64,000 bases of DNA from Botrimarina colliarenosi (lineage in GTDB: Bacteria > Planctomycetota > Planctomycetia > Pirellulales > Lacipirellulaceae), in contig NZ_SJPR01000002.1 in the NCBI RefSeq assembly GCF_007859955.1, positions 544,353-608,352 on the forward strand, in the 5' to 3' direction. The translations under genes were made by a program, and so were the position numbers. Shown piece after piece: positions 16,313-25,909 of the stretch. The notes under the pieces are model-generated. The model had not been told where the DNA came from and did no database searches. It saw only the letters and a program-made list of their open reading frames with translations. Numbering within the stretch: the first letter of the stretch is position 1; every line of letters starts with the position of its first letter.

Positions 16313-17989
16313 TCAGGGCAAGTCGGGGGCCGCCGCAGGCACGCGGTTGGGCTGCCCCAGCGATGGCTGGGCGAGTCCCATCGCGGCGGCTAAGTCGGCC
16401 TCGGCTAGAAAATAATCGCGCTGCGCGTCGACAAGCTCCGCCGCGGATTCGGCTGCTTGTTGCTCACGGATGTTGAGGTTGAAGAGCGTGCTCTGGCCCT
16501 CCTCGTAGAGCCGCCGTTCGGCCGACTTCATCCGATCGGCGAGCTCGACCCCCTCGGCGGTTTGCTCGACACGCAAGACGGCGGCTTCGAGAGCGGCGCG
16601 GGCGGACTGGATCTCGATCGCGATCTTGTCGCCTGTGAAACGCTGCTTGGCCCGCACCTGGGCGACCTTGCCACGCAGCTGGCGTAGCTTTCCGTACGCC
16701 TTACGTCGCTCCAGCGGCACCGACAGGGTCAGCGACGCCTCGAGCTCGAACTCCGACTTGTCGCGTTTAGAACTGGTCGGTTCTCCGACGTCCTGCGCGA
16801 CGAGCAGTCCCGCATCGACATCGGGCCAGGTCTCGTTGGACGCCTGGGCCATCGCGACGCGGAGTTGCTGGTTGACTAACTGCAACTCACGCAGCTCGGG
16901 GCGATTGGACAGCGCCAACTCGACGTCGTCCGCCTCGGTCGTGAGGTCCCGCGACAACGGGTCGCCGAAGGGAACCTCTCCGCCCGGCTCCTGAAGCACC
17001 CACGGGCGGCCCGTGTCGGTGCGCAGGTAGAGCGAAAGCTTGGCCGCCGATTGCTGCAACTTGCGTCGGGCGTCGGTGACCTTCGCCTCGCGCGAGACGA
17101 TGATCCGCCGGTTATCCACCAGATCGATCGCCGCCTTCTCGCCGAGGTCAACCTGCCTCTCAAGAAACGCCTTGCGATCGAGGCCCAGACTCAGCACCTC
17201 CTCGGCGATCCGCAGCTTCTGGGCGGCGGCGACCCACTCCCAGTAGGCGCCGGCGCCGGCGCGGACCGAGCTGATGACCTGGGCGTCGATCTCGGCCTCG
17301 ATCCGGGTGCGCTCAATTTCGGCTTGCCAGAGCTCCGAGCGGTTGGCGTCGATGCTACGGTCGCGGATCAGGGGCGCTGTGAACCCGGCTTTGAACTCGC
17401 CCCCCTTGTTAGTTTCGCGTTCGAGGTACCACGGCTCGAAGACGCCGCGTCCGATGCGGTAACCAGCGAACGTGCGGCCGCCCCAGTAGGTGTCGCGTTT
17501 GACGCCGACGCCTGAGCGGTAGTTCTCGTAGAAGTCCAACGGCTGGGCGTCGGAGGTCGCTTCGAGCTTATGGTCGAACGCGCCCCAAGCCTCAAGGACT
17601 TGGCCCGAGGCGATCGTGCGTCCCGCCGCGGCTTGCTCGATTAGGGGAAAGAACTCGACGACCGAGCGGACCACCTCATTGACCGTTGGTGGCGTCAACG
17701 GCTGCGGCTGCGTCGCCAACGGCTGAGCGAGCGCGGGTTGGGCGCGTGGCGTCGGTACACCTTCGGCTTCGCCAAGCGGTAGGGGGAGCGGCTTGACCGG
17801 AGACTCCTCCGCCGGCCGCTCAAAATCGGCGAGTCGCACCTCGGCGGTCGCGGGCGGCGCCGCTTGTGCCTCGATCACCGTTGGCGGAGCCATCGGCGCG
17901 AACGGCGGTGACGCGGATCGGCAGCCGCCTATCGCCAGCACGGCGATAAACAGGCGTGTCGGCCGCGTTGTCCCCGCCTTACTAAGCAC
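16313..17989 (-). CDS. TolC-family outer membrane efflux protein (lipoprotein)
   Basis: About 558 residues from a GTG at 17989. The N-terminus has a lipobox ending at C23 (LFIAVLAIGGC), as in NodT/OprM-type outer membrane factors. A Pro/Ala-rich linker follows, then two OEP repeats with long helices (for example near KAFLERQVDLGEKAAIDLVDNRR and the final EEGQSTLFNLNIREQQ). It would form the trimeric outer membrane channel for the HlyD and ABC proteins encoded just upstream. GGGGGGCGAC precedes the GTG; a TTG further upstream gives a longer frame without a ribosome site. Confidence 0.88.
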   Translation of the reverse strand: MLSKAGTTRPTRLFIAVLAIGGCRSASPPFAPMAPPTVIEAQAAPPATAEVRLADFERPAEESPVKPLPLPLGEAEGVPTPRAQPALAQPLATQPQPLTPPTVNEVVRSVVEFFPLIEQAAAGRTIASGQVLEAWGAFDHKLEATSDAQPLDFYENYRSGVGVKRDTYWGGRTFAGYRIGRGVFEPWYLERETNKGGEFKAGFTAPLIRDRSIDANRSELWQAEIERTRIEAEIDAQVISSVRAGAGAYWEWVAAAQKLRIAEEVLSLGLDRKAFLERQVDLGEKAAIDLVDNRRIIVSREAKVTDARRKLQQSAAKLSLYLRTDTGRPWVLQEPGGEVPFGDPLSRDLTTEADDVELALSNRPELRELQLVNQQLRVAMAQASNETWPDVDAGLLVAQDVGEPTSSKRDKSEFELEASLTLSVPLERRKAYGKLRQLRGKVAQVRAKQRFTGDKIAIEIQSARAALEAAVLRVEQTAEGVELADRMKSAERRLYEEGQSTLFNLNIREQQAAESAAELVDAQRDYFLAEADLAAAMGLAQPSLGQPNRVPAAAPDLP

Positions 17990-18135
17990 CGTCGCCCCCC
18001 TGCCAAACGCAGGGGCTCCCGCTGGAATTGACCTAGTCCGATCTTGTGGAAAGATCGGCAAGGTCGTCCGGCGAGGCGAGCAGACCCCGAACCACCGTCA
18101 AGGTCGACCCATCTTCGGCAGGTTAGGCAAGATGG

Positions 18136-19623
18136 CTAAATCTTGATCTTTGGCGCCTTCGTCTTATTGGAGCTGTCGTTCGCATCGAGCGACTGCGGGA
18201 ACCCATTCATACGGCGCCAGATTTCATAGCCGAGCGGCACCTGTTGGAGGAGCACCCAGGCGTTGGCGCGAACCCCCTGGCGAAGGTAGGGGTGCTCGGG
18301 CCAGGGGTCGCTCTCCTCGTCCGGCACCACCACGACGCGGAACTTCCCTTTGCCGTTGTCGGTCGGATCGACCAGCGACACGACGCCGCCGAAAGTGCCT
18401 ACCGCCACCGAGGGCCAGCCGGAAAACTGCACCGCGGGCCACCCCTCAAACTGCAGCCGTGTGTGGTCGCCGGCGTGGATCAGCGGCGCGTCGTTGCCCG
18501 AGACCCAGACCTGCACAGCAGGCGCGTCGGTCCGCGGCACGATGCGGCAAAGCTGGTCCCCCTGCTTCACTGGCATCCCGTCAACCACGGCGAGCTCCAT
18601 GATGTACCCGCTCAGCGGCGCCTTCACCTCTTGGGTCTGCTGCACCGAGAATTTGCGTTCTTGGTCGAGCAGCTTGTTTTGCTTCTGGTTGATTTCCTCG
18701 GCGGTTTTCTGGATGTCGATCTCCGCTTTGGCGACTTCGGCGTGGGCCTTCTCAAGCTCCGACTGCAACTTGTTGATCTTGGCGCCCCACTCTTGCCGCT
18801 TCGACTCACGCTCGCGGCGTTTGGCCTCGACCCCGTTGCGGGCGCTCTCGACCTCTTGCTCGGCGACGCGGACGTAGGCCGCGCTATCGCGGAACTTCTG
18901 TTCGGTCTCTTGCATCTTGAGCTCGGACTCGATGCCTTCGTCGAAGAGGGCTTTCTTCCGCTGGTAGTCCGCCTCGGCCTGCCAGCGTTTCGCCTCGGCG
19001 GCGACCAGCTTGCTCTCTTGGGCGGCGAGCTTATTGACGGCTTGCTCGATCTGCTGGTTGTTGGCCTCCATGAGCTCGTCGCGGGCCGCCCGCAGTGCTT
19101 CGAGTTCCTCGGTAGCGAACTCGACGATTCGTAGATTATTGTCCCGCAGCCCCCGGGCCCGCTCGATGCGTCCCTCGGCGACCAGCAACTCGTTGCGGGC
19201 GTTGGCGACCTGCTGCTCGAGCCGATAAAGATACTGCGGGTCCTGGTCCTCGATGCGGAAGAGGAGCTGCCCCTCTTCGACGTAGGCGTTCTCGTAGACC
19301 CCCTCACCCCGTTCGGCGACGCGTCCTTTCACCTGGGCCTGAATCGGCTGGGGACGTTCAAAAGGGTCGAAGGCGACGACGGAGCCTTCGCCGCGGATCG
19401 ACTGCTGCCAAGGCACAAAAAAGGCCGCCAATACCGACACCGCCAACAGCACGAACAACAACCGTCCGAGCCGCCTGGCGAAGCGCGACGATTGCGCCAA
19501 GTAGAGCGCAGGGAACTGCTGCTGGATCTCGTCGGCCCCCAGGGCGACGATCGGTTCCATCCGGGGCGGCGTCTCAGGCCTGGGCGGCGTCTCAGGCCTG
19601 CGTGTCTTGGGCGATGCGATCAT
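18136..19623 (-). CDS. HlyD-family periplasmic adaptor (membrane fusion protein)
   Basis: 495 residues with one membrane segment near 50-70 (LLFVLLAVSVLAAFFVPW). A split lipoyl/beta-barrel region flanks a long coiled coil (about 150-330, rich in Glu/Lys/Gln: VAKAEIDIQKTAEEINQKQ). The protein should bridge the inner-membrane ABC subunit and the TolC-like channel. Its ATG overlaps the ABC stop codon (ATGA), and the TolC gene follows after 146 bases, so the order is ABC-HlyD-TolC in one operon. The cargo is unknown; no small secreted-peptide gene is evident nearby. Confidence 0.92.
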   Translation of the reverse strand: MIASPKTRRPETPPRPETPPRMEPIVALGADEIQQQFPALYLAQSSRFARRLGRLLFVLLAVSVLAAFFVPWQQSIRGEGSVVAFDPFERPQPIQAQVKGRVAERGEGVYENAYVEEGQLLFRIEDQDPQYLYRLEQQVANARNELLVAEGRIERARGLRDNNLRIVEFATEELEALRAARDELMEANNQQIEQAVNKLAAQESKLVAAEAKRWQAEADYQRKKALFDEGIESELKMQETEQKFRDSAAYVRVAEQEVESARNGVEAKRRERESKRQEWGAKINKLQSELEKAHAEVAKAEIDIQKTAEEINQKQNKLLDQERKFSVQQTQEVKAPLSGYIMELAVVDGMPVKQGDQLCRIVPRTDAPAVQVWVSGNDAPLIHAGDHTRLQFEGWPAVQFSGWPSVAVGTFGGVVSLVDPTDNGKGKFRVVVVPDEESDPWPEHPYLRQGVRANAWVLLQQVPLGYEIWRRMNGFPQSLDANDSSNKTKAPKIKI

Positions 19624-21764
19624 GGCGTGTCTCCCGCGGTTGCCGAGCCAGTCTCAATGCCGTCATCCAACCGGATCACCCGTTCAAACCTCTCCGCGAC
19701 GGCGGCGCGCCCCGTGGCGACGATCATGGTGAACGTCTGTTTGGGGTCGTCGAGGGTCTTGGCGACAAGCCGTAAGTCACTGTCAGCGATGCAATCGAGC
19801 ATCCCGTCGATCAGCAGGAGCCGCGGCCGGCTCGCCAACGCACGGGCGAGCATCAGCAGCCGCTGTTGGGTCATCGAAAGCGGTCCGCCCGTGGCGTTGA
19901 CCTCGGTGTCCAACCCGTCAGGCAATCGCAGCACCGTGTCCAGCAACCCCACCGAGTCGAGGGCGGCGCGTACCTCGCTGGCCGCGATCGACGGACGGTG
20001 GAGGTGGACGTTCTCGCCGATCGATCCCTCGAACAGCTCTGGCTCGCTAACCAGCGCCACTTGTTCACGTAGGACATCGGGGCGGACGTCACGGGGATCG
20101 GTGCCTTCAATCTCCACGTGTCCGGCGTTTGGTCGTTCCAACCCATAGAGCATCCGCATCAGGGTTGACTTGCCGCTGCCGCTGCCGCCAAGCAACGCCA
20201 CGCGCTGGCCGGCAATGATCTTGTCGTTCAACCCGCTAGCGAGCTTGCCATTGGCGTTGGCGTGCCGCAGGTCGGTGAATACCACGCCGGCCCCCTCCCC
20301 TGCCGGCAAGGCGAGGACGCCGTCGAGCCGTTCCACCGGCAAGTCGAACAGGTGGCCGAGCTTATCGACCGCGGCGACCACGTCGTAGAACCCCTCCAAA
20401 TGCTTGCCGAGCTTCGCCAGTGAGCCGAGGATCGTGGCCACGATCAACTCCGCGGCGACCAACTGGCCCAGCGAGAGTTGACCCTGGATCACCAGCCAGC
20501 CGCCAAAGCCGAGCAGCACGGTCCCGGCGATCGCCTGGAGCCCCAGCAGGAAGATCAATTGCCGAAAAAGTACGCCGAAGTGTTTGCGGCGGTACTTGAG
20601 GTAGCGGGTTGTCAGGGCGCTGGCCCGGTCGTTGGCGAAGTCCGCGCCGCCGTGCGTCTTGAAGCTGTTCTCACAGCGAACGACATCCTCAAACCAAGCC
20701 GTCAGCTTGTACTTGAGCTTCGACTCTTCGATGCCGCTGACAATGGCGCCGCGCCCCGCCACAACGAGTCCTGTGATAACCACCGCCAAGAGCAGCAGGT
20801 CGAATCCCAGAAGCCAGGGGTGGTAGAACGCCAGCACCGTCATGCCGACGACCGTCGCGAGGACGATGCTCACGCCATCGGTGAGCAGCTGAGCGGAGAC
20901 TTTCTGCAGCGTGACGACGTCGAGAAAGCGGTTCACCAGTTCCGGGCCATACTCGCCATGGTTGCGGGTCGGCTCGATGCGTGGCAATCGAAAAGCCAGG
21001 TCGGCCGAGACGCGAGCGAAGAGCCGCCGCTGGATGATCTCGACGACGTAGGTCTGCAGCGCCTGCATCATCCCCGCAAACGCCAAGAAGCCGAACAGCA
21101 TCGCCGCCAGCACCACCACTGGTTGCAGCAGCCGGCCGAACGCGACGGTATTGACGAGCGACTCAACGGCGATCGGCGTCGCCAAGTTCAAGACCCCGGC
21201 GAAGAACGCAAAGATCAAGATCAGCCAGATGTCGGGCCACTCCGGCCGCAGCAATTGGTAGAACCGCCTGACCGGCCGGCGTTGCAGCCGGTGGGCGTCC
21301 GCTTCGTCGCCGAGGTGGAGGAAATCGACAATCATCCAGCGGTGGACCTCGTCGGCCGACGCCTGGCCGGCGAGTTCGCCCTCCCGGGCCTGGCGGAGTC
21401 CGCCCTGTTCATCGGTCGCCAGCCCGACCGAGTTGTTTGTGACGCCAACCAACAGCGTGACCCCCGCGGCGTCGGAGACGGGGCCCAGCCGCCCCACGAC
21501 GAGGGCGCCATTCCGGGCTAGTTCAATCGCCGCGTCGATCGGCAAGTCGGCGACCCGCGACGGCAGCGACACACAGATCGCCGCTTCGCGGAGCCATTCG
21601 TCCCAGCGATCGGCCGCTTCGCCGGGCCAAGCGGCTTGGGCGTCGCGGATCAATTGCTCAGCCCGCAGCCGTTCGATCGTGACGCCCCGCTCCCGGCCAA
21701 TCCGCACCAAGGCGGACGCCAAATTGAGAATCTGGCCCGTGGGGGGAGCAACGGTCGAGGTCAT
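19620..21764 (-). CDS. ABC exporter (type I secretion type) with a degenerate ATPase domain
   Basis: About 714 residues: an N-terminal 150-residue domain resembling an inactive peptidase-like region, a six-helix transmembrane domain (about 170-450), and an ABC ATPase. Walker A is intact (GGSGSGKST). The signature reads PLSMTQQ instead of LSGGQ, Walker B is LLLIDG with Gly where the catalytic Glu belongs, and the H-loop is VATGR with no His. ATP may be bound but hydrolysed poorly or not at all. The ATG at 21764 is chosen; a TTG at 21782 is in frame. It is the first gene of the export operon. Confidence 0.88.
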   Translation of the reverse strand: MTSTVAPPTGQILNLASALVRIGRERGVTIERLRAEQLIRDAQAAWPGEAADRWDEWLREAAICVSLPSRVADLPIDAAIELARNGALVVGRLGPVSDAAGVTLLVGVTNNSVGLATDEQGGLRQAREGELAGQASADEVHRWMIVDFLHLGDEADAHRLQRRPVRRFYQLLRPEWPDIWLILIFAFFAGVLNLATPIAVESLVNTVAFGRLLQPVVVLAAMLFGFLAFAGMMQALQTYVVEIIQRRLFARVSADLAFRLPRIEPTRNHGEYGPELVNRFLDVVTLQKVSAQLLTDGVSIVLATVVGMTVLAFYHPWLLGFDLLLLAVVITGLVVAGRGAIVSGIEESKLKYKLTAWFEDVVRCENSFKTHGGADFANDRASALTTRYLKYRRKHFGVLFRQLIFLLGLQAIAGTVLLGFGGWLVIQGQLSLGQLVAAELIVATILGSLAKLGKHLEGFYDVVAAVDKLGHLFDLPVERLDGVLALPAGEGAGVVFTDLRHANANGKLASGLNDKIIAGQRVALLGGSGSGKSTLMRMLYGLERPNAGHVEIEGTDPRDVRPDVLREQVALVSEPELFEGSIGENVHLHRPSIAASEVRAALDSVGLLDTVLRLPDGLDTEVNATGGPLSMTQQRLLMLARALASRPRLLLIDGMLDCIADSDLRLVAKTLDDPKQTFTMIVATGRAAVAERFERVIRLDDGIETGSATAGDTP

Positions 21765-22162
21765 GGTGTCGTCGCTGGCCAATGGCGGCGGCTACCGGCG
21801 GGTCGGCGGGGAGGGGGGTCAGTCAATGCAGCTACGCACAACCCTAGAACGTTGATCGGAAAACAACCATTGCAATCAGCCGTGAACGCCCCTTCTGCCC
21901 ACTTTACGCCTGGACTTTCCGGCGGCTCGGGTTCTGGCTGTAGGGGAGAACGCGATCGCGCGACTTCCGCCGCCGCGAGCCGGTTCTGAAAGGCGGATAA
22001 CCAAGTCGACTCGGCCACTTCTCCCGCAGGCCGTTGGCCGACCCGCTTCGCCCCAGGGGGCGGGAAGACGGGCGTTAGGCCGACCGCAGCCAGCCGGAGC
22101 CGCCGCATCGACTGACGTTCCTCCTGCTCGACGCCGTCGCGAGTAACGCGCCCTGCGAGACG
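21765..22162. other. Intergenic stretch upstream of the export operon
   Basis: About 400 bases without a credible gene. The short frames present have no ribosome site and are Arg/Pro-rich shadows. It must contain the promoter of the ABC-HlyD-TolC operon, but I cannot point to a convincing -35/-10 pair. Confidence 0.5.
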
Positions 22163-22197
22163 ACGACGGCCCCGGGCTTGCCGCCCGGGGCCGTCGT
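22163..22197 (-). terminator. Strong hairpin after galM, probable terminator
   Basis: A perfect 15-base-pair GC-rich stem (ACGACGGCCCCGGGC with its complement) around a 5-base loop, 30 bases past the galM stop on the minus strand. No T tract follows, so it may terminate inefficiently or simply protect the mRNA 3' end. Confidence 0.6.
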
Positions 22198-22227
22198 GTC
22201 CGATACCGAAAGCGGGGACCGACCGCT

Positions 22228-23340
22228 TCACTCCGCCGAGAAGGCGTACACACAAACGTGCTTGTACGTTTCACCCGGATTCAGGACCACGCTCGGAAAC
22301 TGCGGCTGGTTCGGTGAGTCGGGGTAGTGCTGCGTCTCAAGGCAAAAGCCGCTGCGGTACGCGTAAGTCTTGCCGTCCTTTCCGGTCTGCCCCTTGAGGA
22401 AGTTGCCGCCGTAGAACTGCACGCCCGGCTGGTCGGTGAGGACCGTCAGCGTGCGGCCCGAGTCCTGGTCGGTCACCTTCGCCGCCTTGTGGAGGCCGGG
22501 ACGGTCGGACGCGGTCTTGTTGAGCACAAAGTTGTGGTCGTAGCCGGCGCCCTCCCCTTCGCCCATGAGATCGACCCGTTCGCCAATCTGGTGCGGCGTC
22601 CGGAAGTCGAGCGGGGTCCCCGCAACCTCGGCGAGTTCACCCGTTGGGATCAGCGTCTCGTCAACCGGCGTGTAGCGGTCGGCGAAGATGGTGATCTCGT
22701 GGTCGTTGATCGTCTCATCGCCGGCGCCCGCCAGGTTGAAGTAGGCGTGGTTCGTCAGGTTGAGGACGGTCTTCTTGTCGGTTGTCGCGGCGTACTCGAT
22801 CCGCACCGCGTTGTCGTCGGTGAGCGTGTAGGTCACCTCGGCGTCGAGTTTGCCGGGGTAGCCCTCTTCGCCATCGGGGCTGCTATGGCTGAAAGTGACC
22901 GAACGGCCGTCGTCGCTCGCCTTGGCTTCCCAAACGACTTTCGAGAACGCCTTGTCACCGCCACCGTGCAAGTGGTTGGGGTCGTTGTTGCACTCGAGCG
23001 TGTACTGTTTGCCGTCGAGCGTGAACTTTCCCTTCGCGATCCGGTTGCCGTACCGGCCGACGACGACGCCAAAGTACTGGTTGTCGTCGCTCAGATACTT
23101 GGCCGCCTCGTCGAACCCGAAGAGCACGTCGGCCTTCTCACCATCGCGGTCGGGGACCTCGGCCGCCATCAGCGTGGCGCCCAGGTCGAGCAGCTTGATC
23201 TTCATGCCGTTGTCGTTCGACAACGTATAGACGTGGGTCATCTCTCCCTCTGGGGTCTTTCCGAACTCCGCAACCTCACCGGCCGGCAAGGCGGTGGTGA
23301 GTGCGAGGCAAGCGGCCAGGGCGGCGGTGCGCAGGATCAT
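22228..23340 (-). CDS. galM: Secreted galactose mutarotase (aldose 1-epimerase)
   Basis: 370 residues. It interconverts alpha and beta anomers of galactose and glucose. The fold markers are NPNHLHGGGDKAFSKVVW (first His), TNHAYFNLAGAGD (catalytic His) and the final FCLETQHYPDSPNQPQFPS (the Glu base region). A signal peptide (LAACLALTTALPAGE) puts it in the periplasm, unusual for the enterobacterial enzyme but common in planctomycetes that digest polysaccharides outside the cell. The ATG at 23340 begins the signal peptide; the longer frame is an artefact. Confidence 0.94.
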   Translation of the reverse strand: MILRTAALAACLALTTALPAGEVAEFGKTPEGEMTHVYTLSNDNGMKIKLLDLGATLMAAEVPDRDGEKADVLFGFDEAAKYLSDDNQYFGVVVGRYGNRIAKGKFTLDGKQYTLECNNDPNHLHGGGDKAFSKVVWEAKASDDGRSVTFSHSSPDGEEGYPGKLDAEVTYTLTDDNAVRIEYAATTDKKTVLNLTNHAYFNLAGAGDETINDHEITIFADRYTPVDETLIPTGELAEVAGTPLDFRTPHQIGERVDLMGEGEGAGYDHNFVLNKTASDRPGLHKAAKVTDQDSGRTLTVLTDQPGVQFYGGNFLKGQTGKDGKTYAYRSGFCLETQHYPDSPNQPQFPSVVLNPGETYKHVCVYAFSAE

Positions 23341-23444
23341 GGCGGGGGCTCTTCGATAAGGAACAGGCGGCGCAAAACGGGCTCTGCCGCCCCGAACGGA
23401 CAAGCAATCGTGACCCCGAGGATCGTCAGCGGCGACCCGCTACG

Positions 23445-23882
23445 TCAAGTAGCCGGCCCGCGGTCGGGCGCCTCGCAGGCTCCCGCGTCGCAACGGCCCG
23501 TCAGCCGCAGCCGCTGCTTGGCGAACAGCCGATACGCCAGATCGAGCCCCTGCCGGACCCCCGGCCACCGCGTCACCGCCACCAGCGGCCCGAATCCCAC
23601 GGCCCCATAGAGCCGCCGGAAGACCTCGACCCCCACCAACCAGACGCCTTCTTGGTCGCGGCCGTGGATCTCGGCCATCAGCTCGGCCATCGATTTGCCA
23701 TAAACAGCGGGGTCGAACCCGTCGGCGGCGATGTCGGTAAACCGAATCCTCTCGTGCCGATCCATCCGCCGGATCATGCCGATCTCCTTGCGACAGAGCG
23801 GGCAATCGCCGTCGTAGAAGACCTCGACCCTTTGAGGGGCGACAGGCGGCGGGCTGGCAGCGGCGGAGGCTTCGGGCGTCAC
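23445..23882 (-). CDS. DCC-family thiol-disulfide oxidoreductase-like protein (DUF393)
   Basis: 145 residues from a GTG. The family signature DGDCPLC (DxxCxxC-like) lies near residues 25-31 after the strand RVEVFYD, followed by [11 protein letters not shown] and [19 protein letters not shown], all typical of DUF393. The name comes from the Asp-Cys-Cys motif; a redox role is presumed but not shown. It has two further Cys near the C-terminus (GRCDAGAC). It lies just before tRNA-Arg, on the opposite strand. Confidence 0.88.
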   Translation of the reverse strand: MTPEASAAASPPPVAPQRVEVFYDGDCPLCRKEIGMIRRMDRHERIRFTDIAADGFDPAVYGKSMAELMAEIHGRDQEGVWLVGVEVFRRLYGAVGFGPLVAVTRWPGVRQGLDLAYRLFAKQRLRLTGRCDAGACEAPDRGPAT

Positions 23883-24019
23883 AGGCCGTCATGTTCGAGG
23901 GGTGAAATCGCCAGTTCTGCCACAACTCTAGGCCGCTGATGGCCGATCGACGACCAGCCGCCAGCCGACGGAGGGCGTTGCGTCGCGAGCGGCGGAGCGA
24001 TAGGCTACGCGGCTCGCCC

Positions 24020-24093
24020 GGCCCCGTGGCGCAACTGGATAGCGCGTCGGCCTCCGAAGCCGAAGGTTGCTGGTTCGAATCCAGCCGGGGTCA
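24020..24093 (+). tRNA. tRNA-Arg (anticodon CCG)
   Basis: A 74-nt cloverleaf. The acceptor stem GGCCCCG pairs with CGGGGTC (one G-T). The D-stem is GCGC/GCGC, the anticodon arm is TCGGC-CTCCGAA-GCCGA with anticodon CCG, and the T arm is GCTGG-TTCGAAT-CCAGC; the discriminator is A. CCA is not encoded. It reads CGG codons, which are frequent in this GC-rich genome. A T-rich CACTTTGTTTG follows the 3' end. Confidence 0.97.
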
Positions 24094-24337
24094 CTTTGTT
24101 TGTTCTTGGGTCCTTCTGACCCTGCCGCGGCCGCCGTAACAACGTCGGCCCTCTGCGTTGCCGCGTGAGCCCCCCCTGCCCTGCTCCGAGCTTGGTGCGT
24201 CTCGGAGTCGCTATTGCCTGGACCGCTGGCTCGCTACCGCCGAGGGGGGGCGCCTCAACCACCGCGGCGGGCTGTGCTAATTTGCTGCCTAGCTCGACGA
24301 CCGACGCCCCCAACTCAATGACATAAGAGGAGTCCCG

Positions 24338-25723
24338 ATGCCCGTCACGCCCGAACAGATGCAGGCGTTCTGCGAGACCATTGTCCGCGGCCGCGAGGCG
24401 AACCCCGAACTCTCCCTGAACGACTACCTGGCCGACGTGCCGCGGATGGAGTCTCTCTCCGACGTCCCGTCGGGGACGGTCGTGCTGGTCCGTGGCGACA
24501 CCGACGCCAAGCCGGGCAAGAGCGTCGGCGAGGGGGATATCCGCCTCCGCTCGATGGTCGAGACCCTCAAGTTCGGCCAGGAGCGGGGCTGGATCCAGGT
24601 CATTTTTGGCCACATCGGACGCGAGCCCGAAAAGTCGCTCGACAAGGTCGCGGCGCGGCTCGGCGAGCTGCTCGGCTGCGACGTGCCGCTCGTTGAGGAC
24701 TGGCTCGACGAGTCGAGCATGACCGTCACCGCCGCGGTGACCGAGGCGATTCACGCCGCCAAGCCGGGCGGCGTCATCGTCTTGCAGAACACCCGTAAAT
24801 ACGACATCGAGCGCGCCCTCTGGAAGGTGAAGCCCGAGGACGTCGCCGGCCTAGCGCCGAAGCTGGCCAAGTTCGCCAATGAGCTGGCTGAGAAGGTCGG
24901 CACGGTCTACGTCAACGAGGCCTTTAGCGCCGGTTCGCTCGACGCGTCGAGCGTCGCGGTCCCTGCGGCCATGGAGCGGGTCGCCCTCGGCAAGTACGCG
25001 GCCGGCGAGTTCGACGGCCCGATGCAGCAGTGCCTAAAGTCGGCCCTGGCTGTGTTCAGCGGCATCAAGATCGACAAGCTCGACGACATGGAGGCGATGA
25101 TCTCGCGCGGCACGATCAAGCAGATCTTCGCGTCGGGCTCGCTCGCCATGGCGATCCGCAAGGCGATCGGCAAGCTCGACGACGACCCGGTCTGCCTCGG
25201 CGCCGCCGAGGACCCGGCCAACTCGAAGGCGCCGTGGTACATCCCGCCGGCGCGGGTCGAGCAGGCCAAGGCGATCGTCGCCGACGGCCGCGAAAAGGGA
25301 ATCACGTTCACCGTGCCGTGCGACTCGATCGTCGAGGACGGTACGGCCAAGGACGAGCTCTCGCCGAGCGACCAGCAGTTCGACATCGGCCCCAAGTCGA
25401 TCGCCCACTTCCACGACGCGGTCAGCGAGTTCCTCGAGCAAGACACCAAGGGCCTTGTGGCGTTCCACAACGGCGTCTTCGGCATGTTCGAGGACCCGCG
25501 TTTCGAAGGGGGCACCAAGGCTTGGTACCCCGAGCTGAAGCGGATGAAGGAGGCGGGCGTCGAGGTCTACGTCGGCGGCGGCGAGGGGGGCAAGGCCCTC
25601 GAGAAATACGGCGAAGAGAGCTGGGTGACCCACAACTTCACCGCCGGCGGCACGGTGCTCAACGCGCTGGGCTCGGAGCCGGTGCCGTACCTGGCGGCGC
25701 TCCGCGAAGCGGCTAAGGGCTGA
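24338..25723 (+). CDS. Divergent phosphoglycerate kinase-family protein
   Basis: 461 residues, longer than normal Pgk (about 395), with an N-terminal extension of some 45. Relics of every Pgk block can be matched: VLVRGDTD for RVDFN, FGHIGRE for SHLGRP, LQNTRKYD for LENLRF, VNEAFSAG for VNDAFG, GIKIDK for GAKVSDK, FDIGPKSI for LDIGPKT, and YVGGGEGGKAL plus FTAGGTVLNAL at the nucleotide end. The Asp/Asn of RVDFN and the Arg/His after NDAFG are lost, so 3-phosphoglycerate binding is doubtful. AGAGGAG precedes the ATG. A terminator follows. Whether this is the glycolytic enzyme is open. Confidence 0.8.
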   Translation: MPVTPEQMQAFCETIVRGREANPELSLNDYLADVPRMESLSDVPSGTVVLVRGDTDAKPGKSVGEGDIRLRSMVETLKFGQERGWIQVIFGHIGREPEKSLDKVAARLGELLGCDVPLVEDWLDESSMTVTAAVTEAIHAAKPGGVIVLQNTRKYDIERALWKVKPEDVAGLAPKLAKFANELAEKVGTVYVNEAFSAGSLDASSVAVPAAMERVALGKYAAGEFDGPMQQCLKSALAVFSGIKIDKLDDMEAMISRGTIKQIFASGSLAMAIRKAIGKLDDDPVCLGAAEDPANSKAPWYIPPARVEQAKAIVADGREKGITFTVPCDSIVEDGTAKDELSPSDQQFDIGPKSIAHFHDAVSEFLEQDTKGLVAFHNGVFGMFEDPRFEGGTKAWYPELKRMKEAGVEVYVGGGEGGKALEKYGEESWVTHNFTAGGTVLNALGSEPVPYLAALREAAKG

Positions 25724-25751
25724 GACGCTGGTGCTGCTGAGGATTAAGCAG

Positions 25752-25791
25752 AACAGGTCGTCGTCGCGCGAGTGCGACGACGGCCTGTTTT
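25752..25791 (+). terminator. Intrinsic terminator of the Pgk-like gene
   Basis: AACAGGTCGTCGTCGC pairs with GCGACGACGGCCTGTT (16 pairs with one G-T) around a 6-base loop, and the 3' arm ends in a TTTT run. It is 28 bases past the stop codon. Confidence 0.92.
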
Positions 25792-25909
25792 CATTGATCG
25801 AGCGCAGCGAGCCCGTGTTCCCTCCCTTTCAGTGAGGTCGCTTCATAGGAGCACGGGGGAGGGTCAACCGTACCCAAAGAGATCGGCGTGTATCGGCTAT
25901 CTAGCAAAA

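Noticed and set aside
20478..21521. 347-codon plus-strand frame opposite the ABC exporter
   Set aside because: Arg/Gln/His-rich shadow with no ribosome site. The opposite strand encodes clear membrane helices and Walker motifs.
21807..25860. GGGGAGGG octamers as further KOPS-like sites
   Set aside because: They occur on both strands without a pattern, so only the GGGCAGGG form shows strand polarity.
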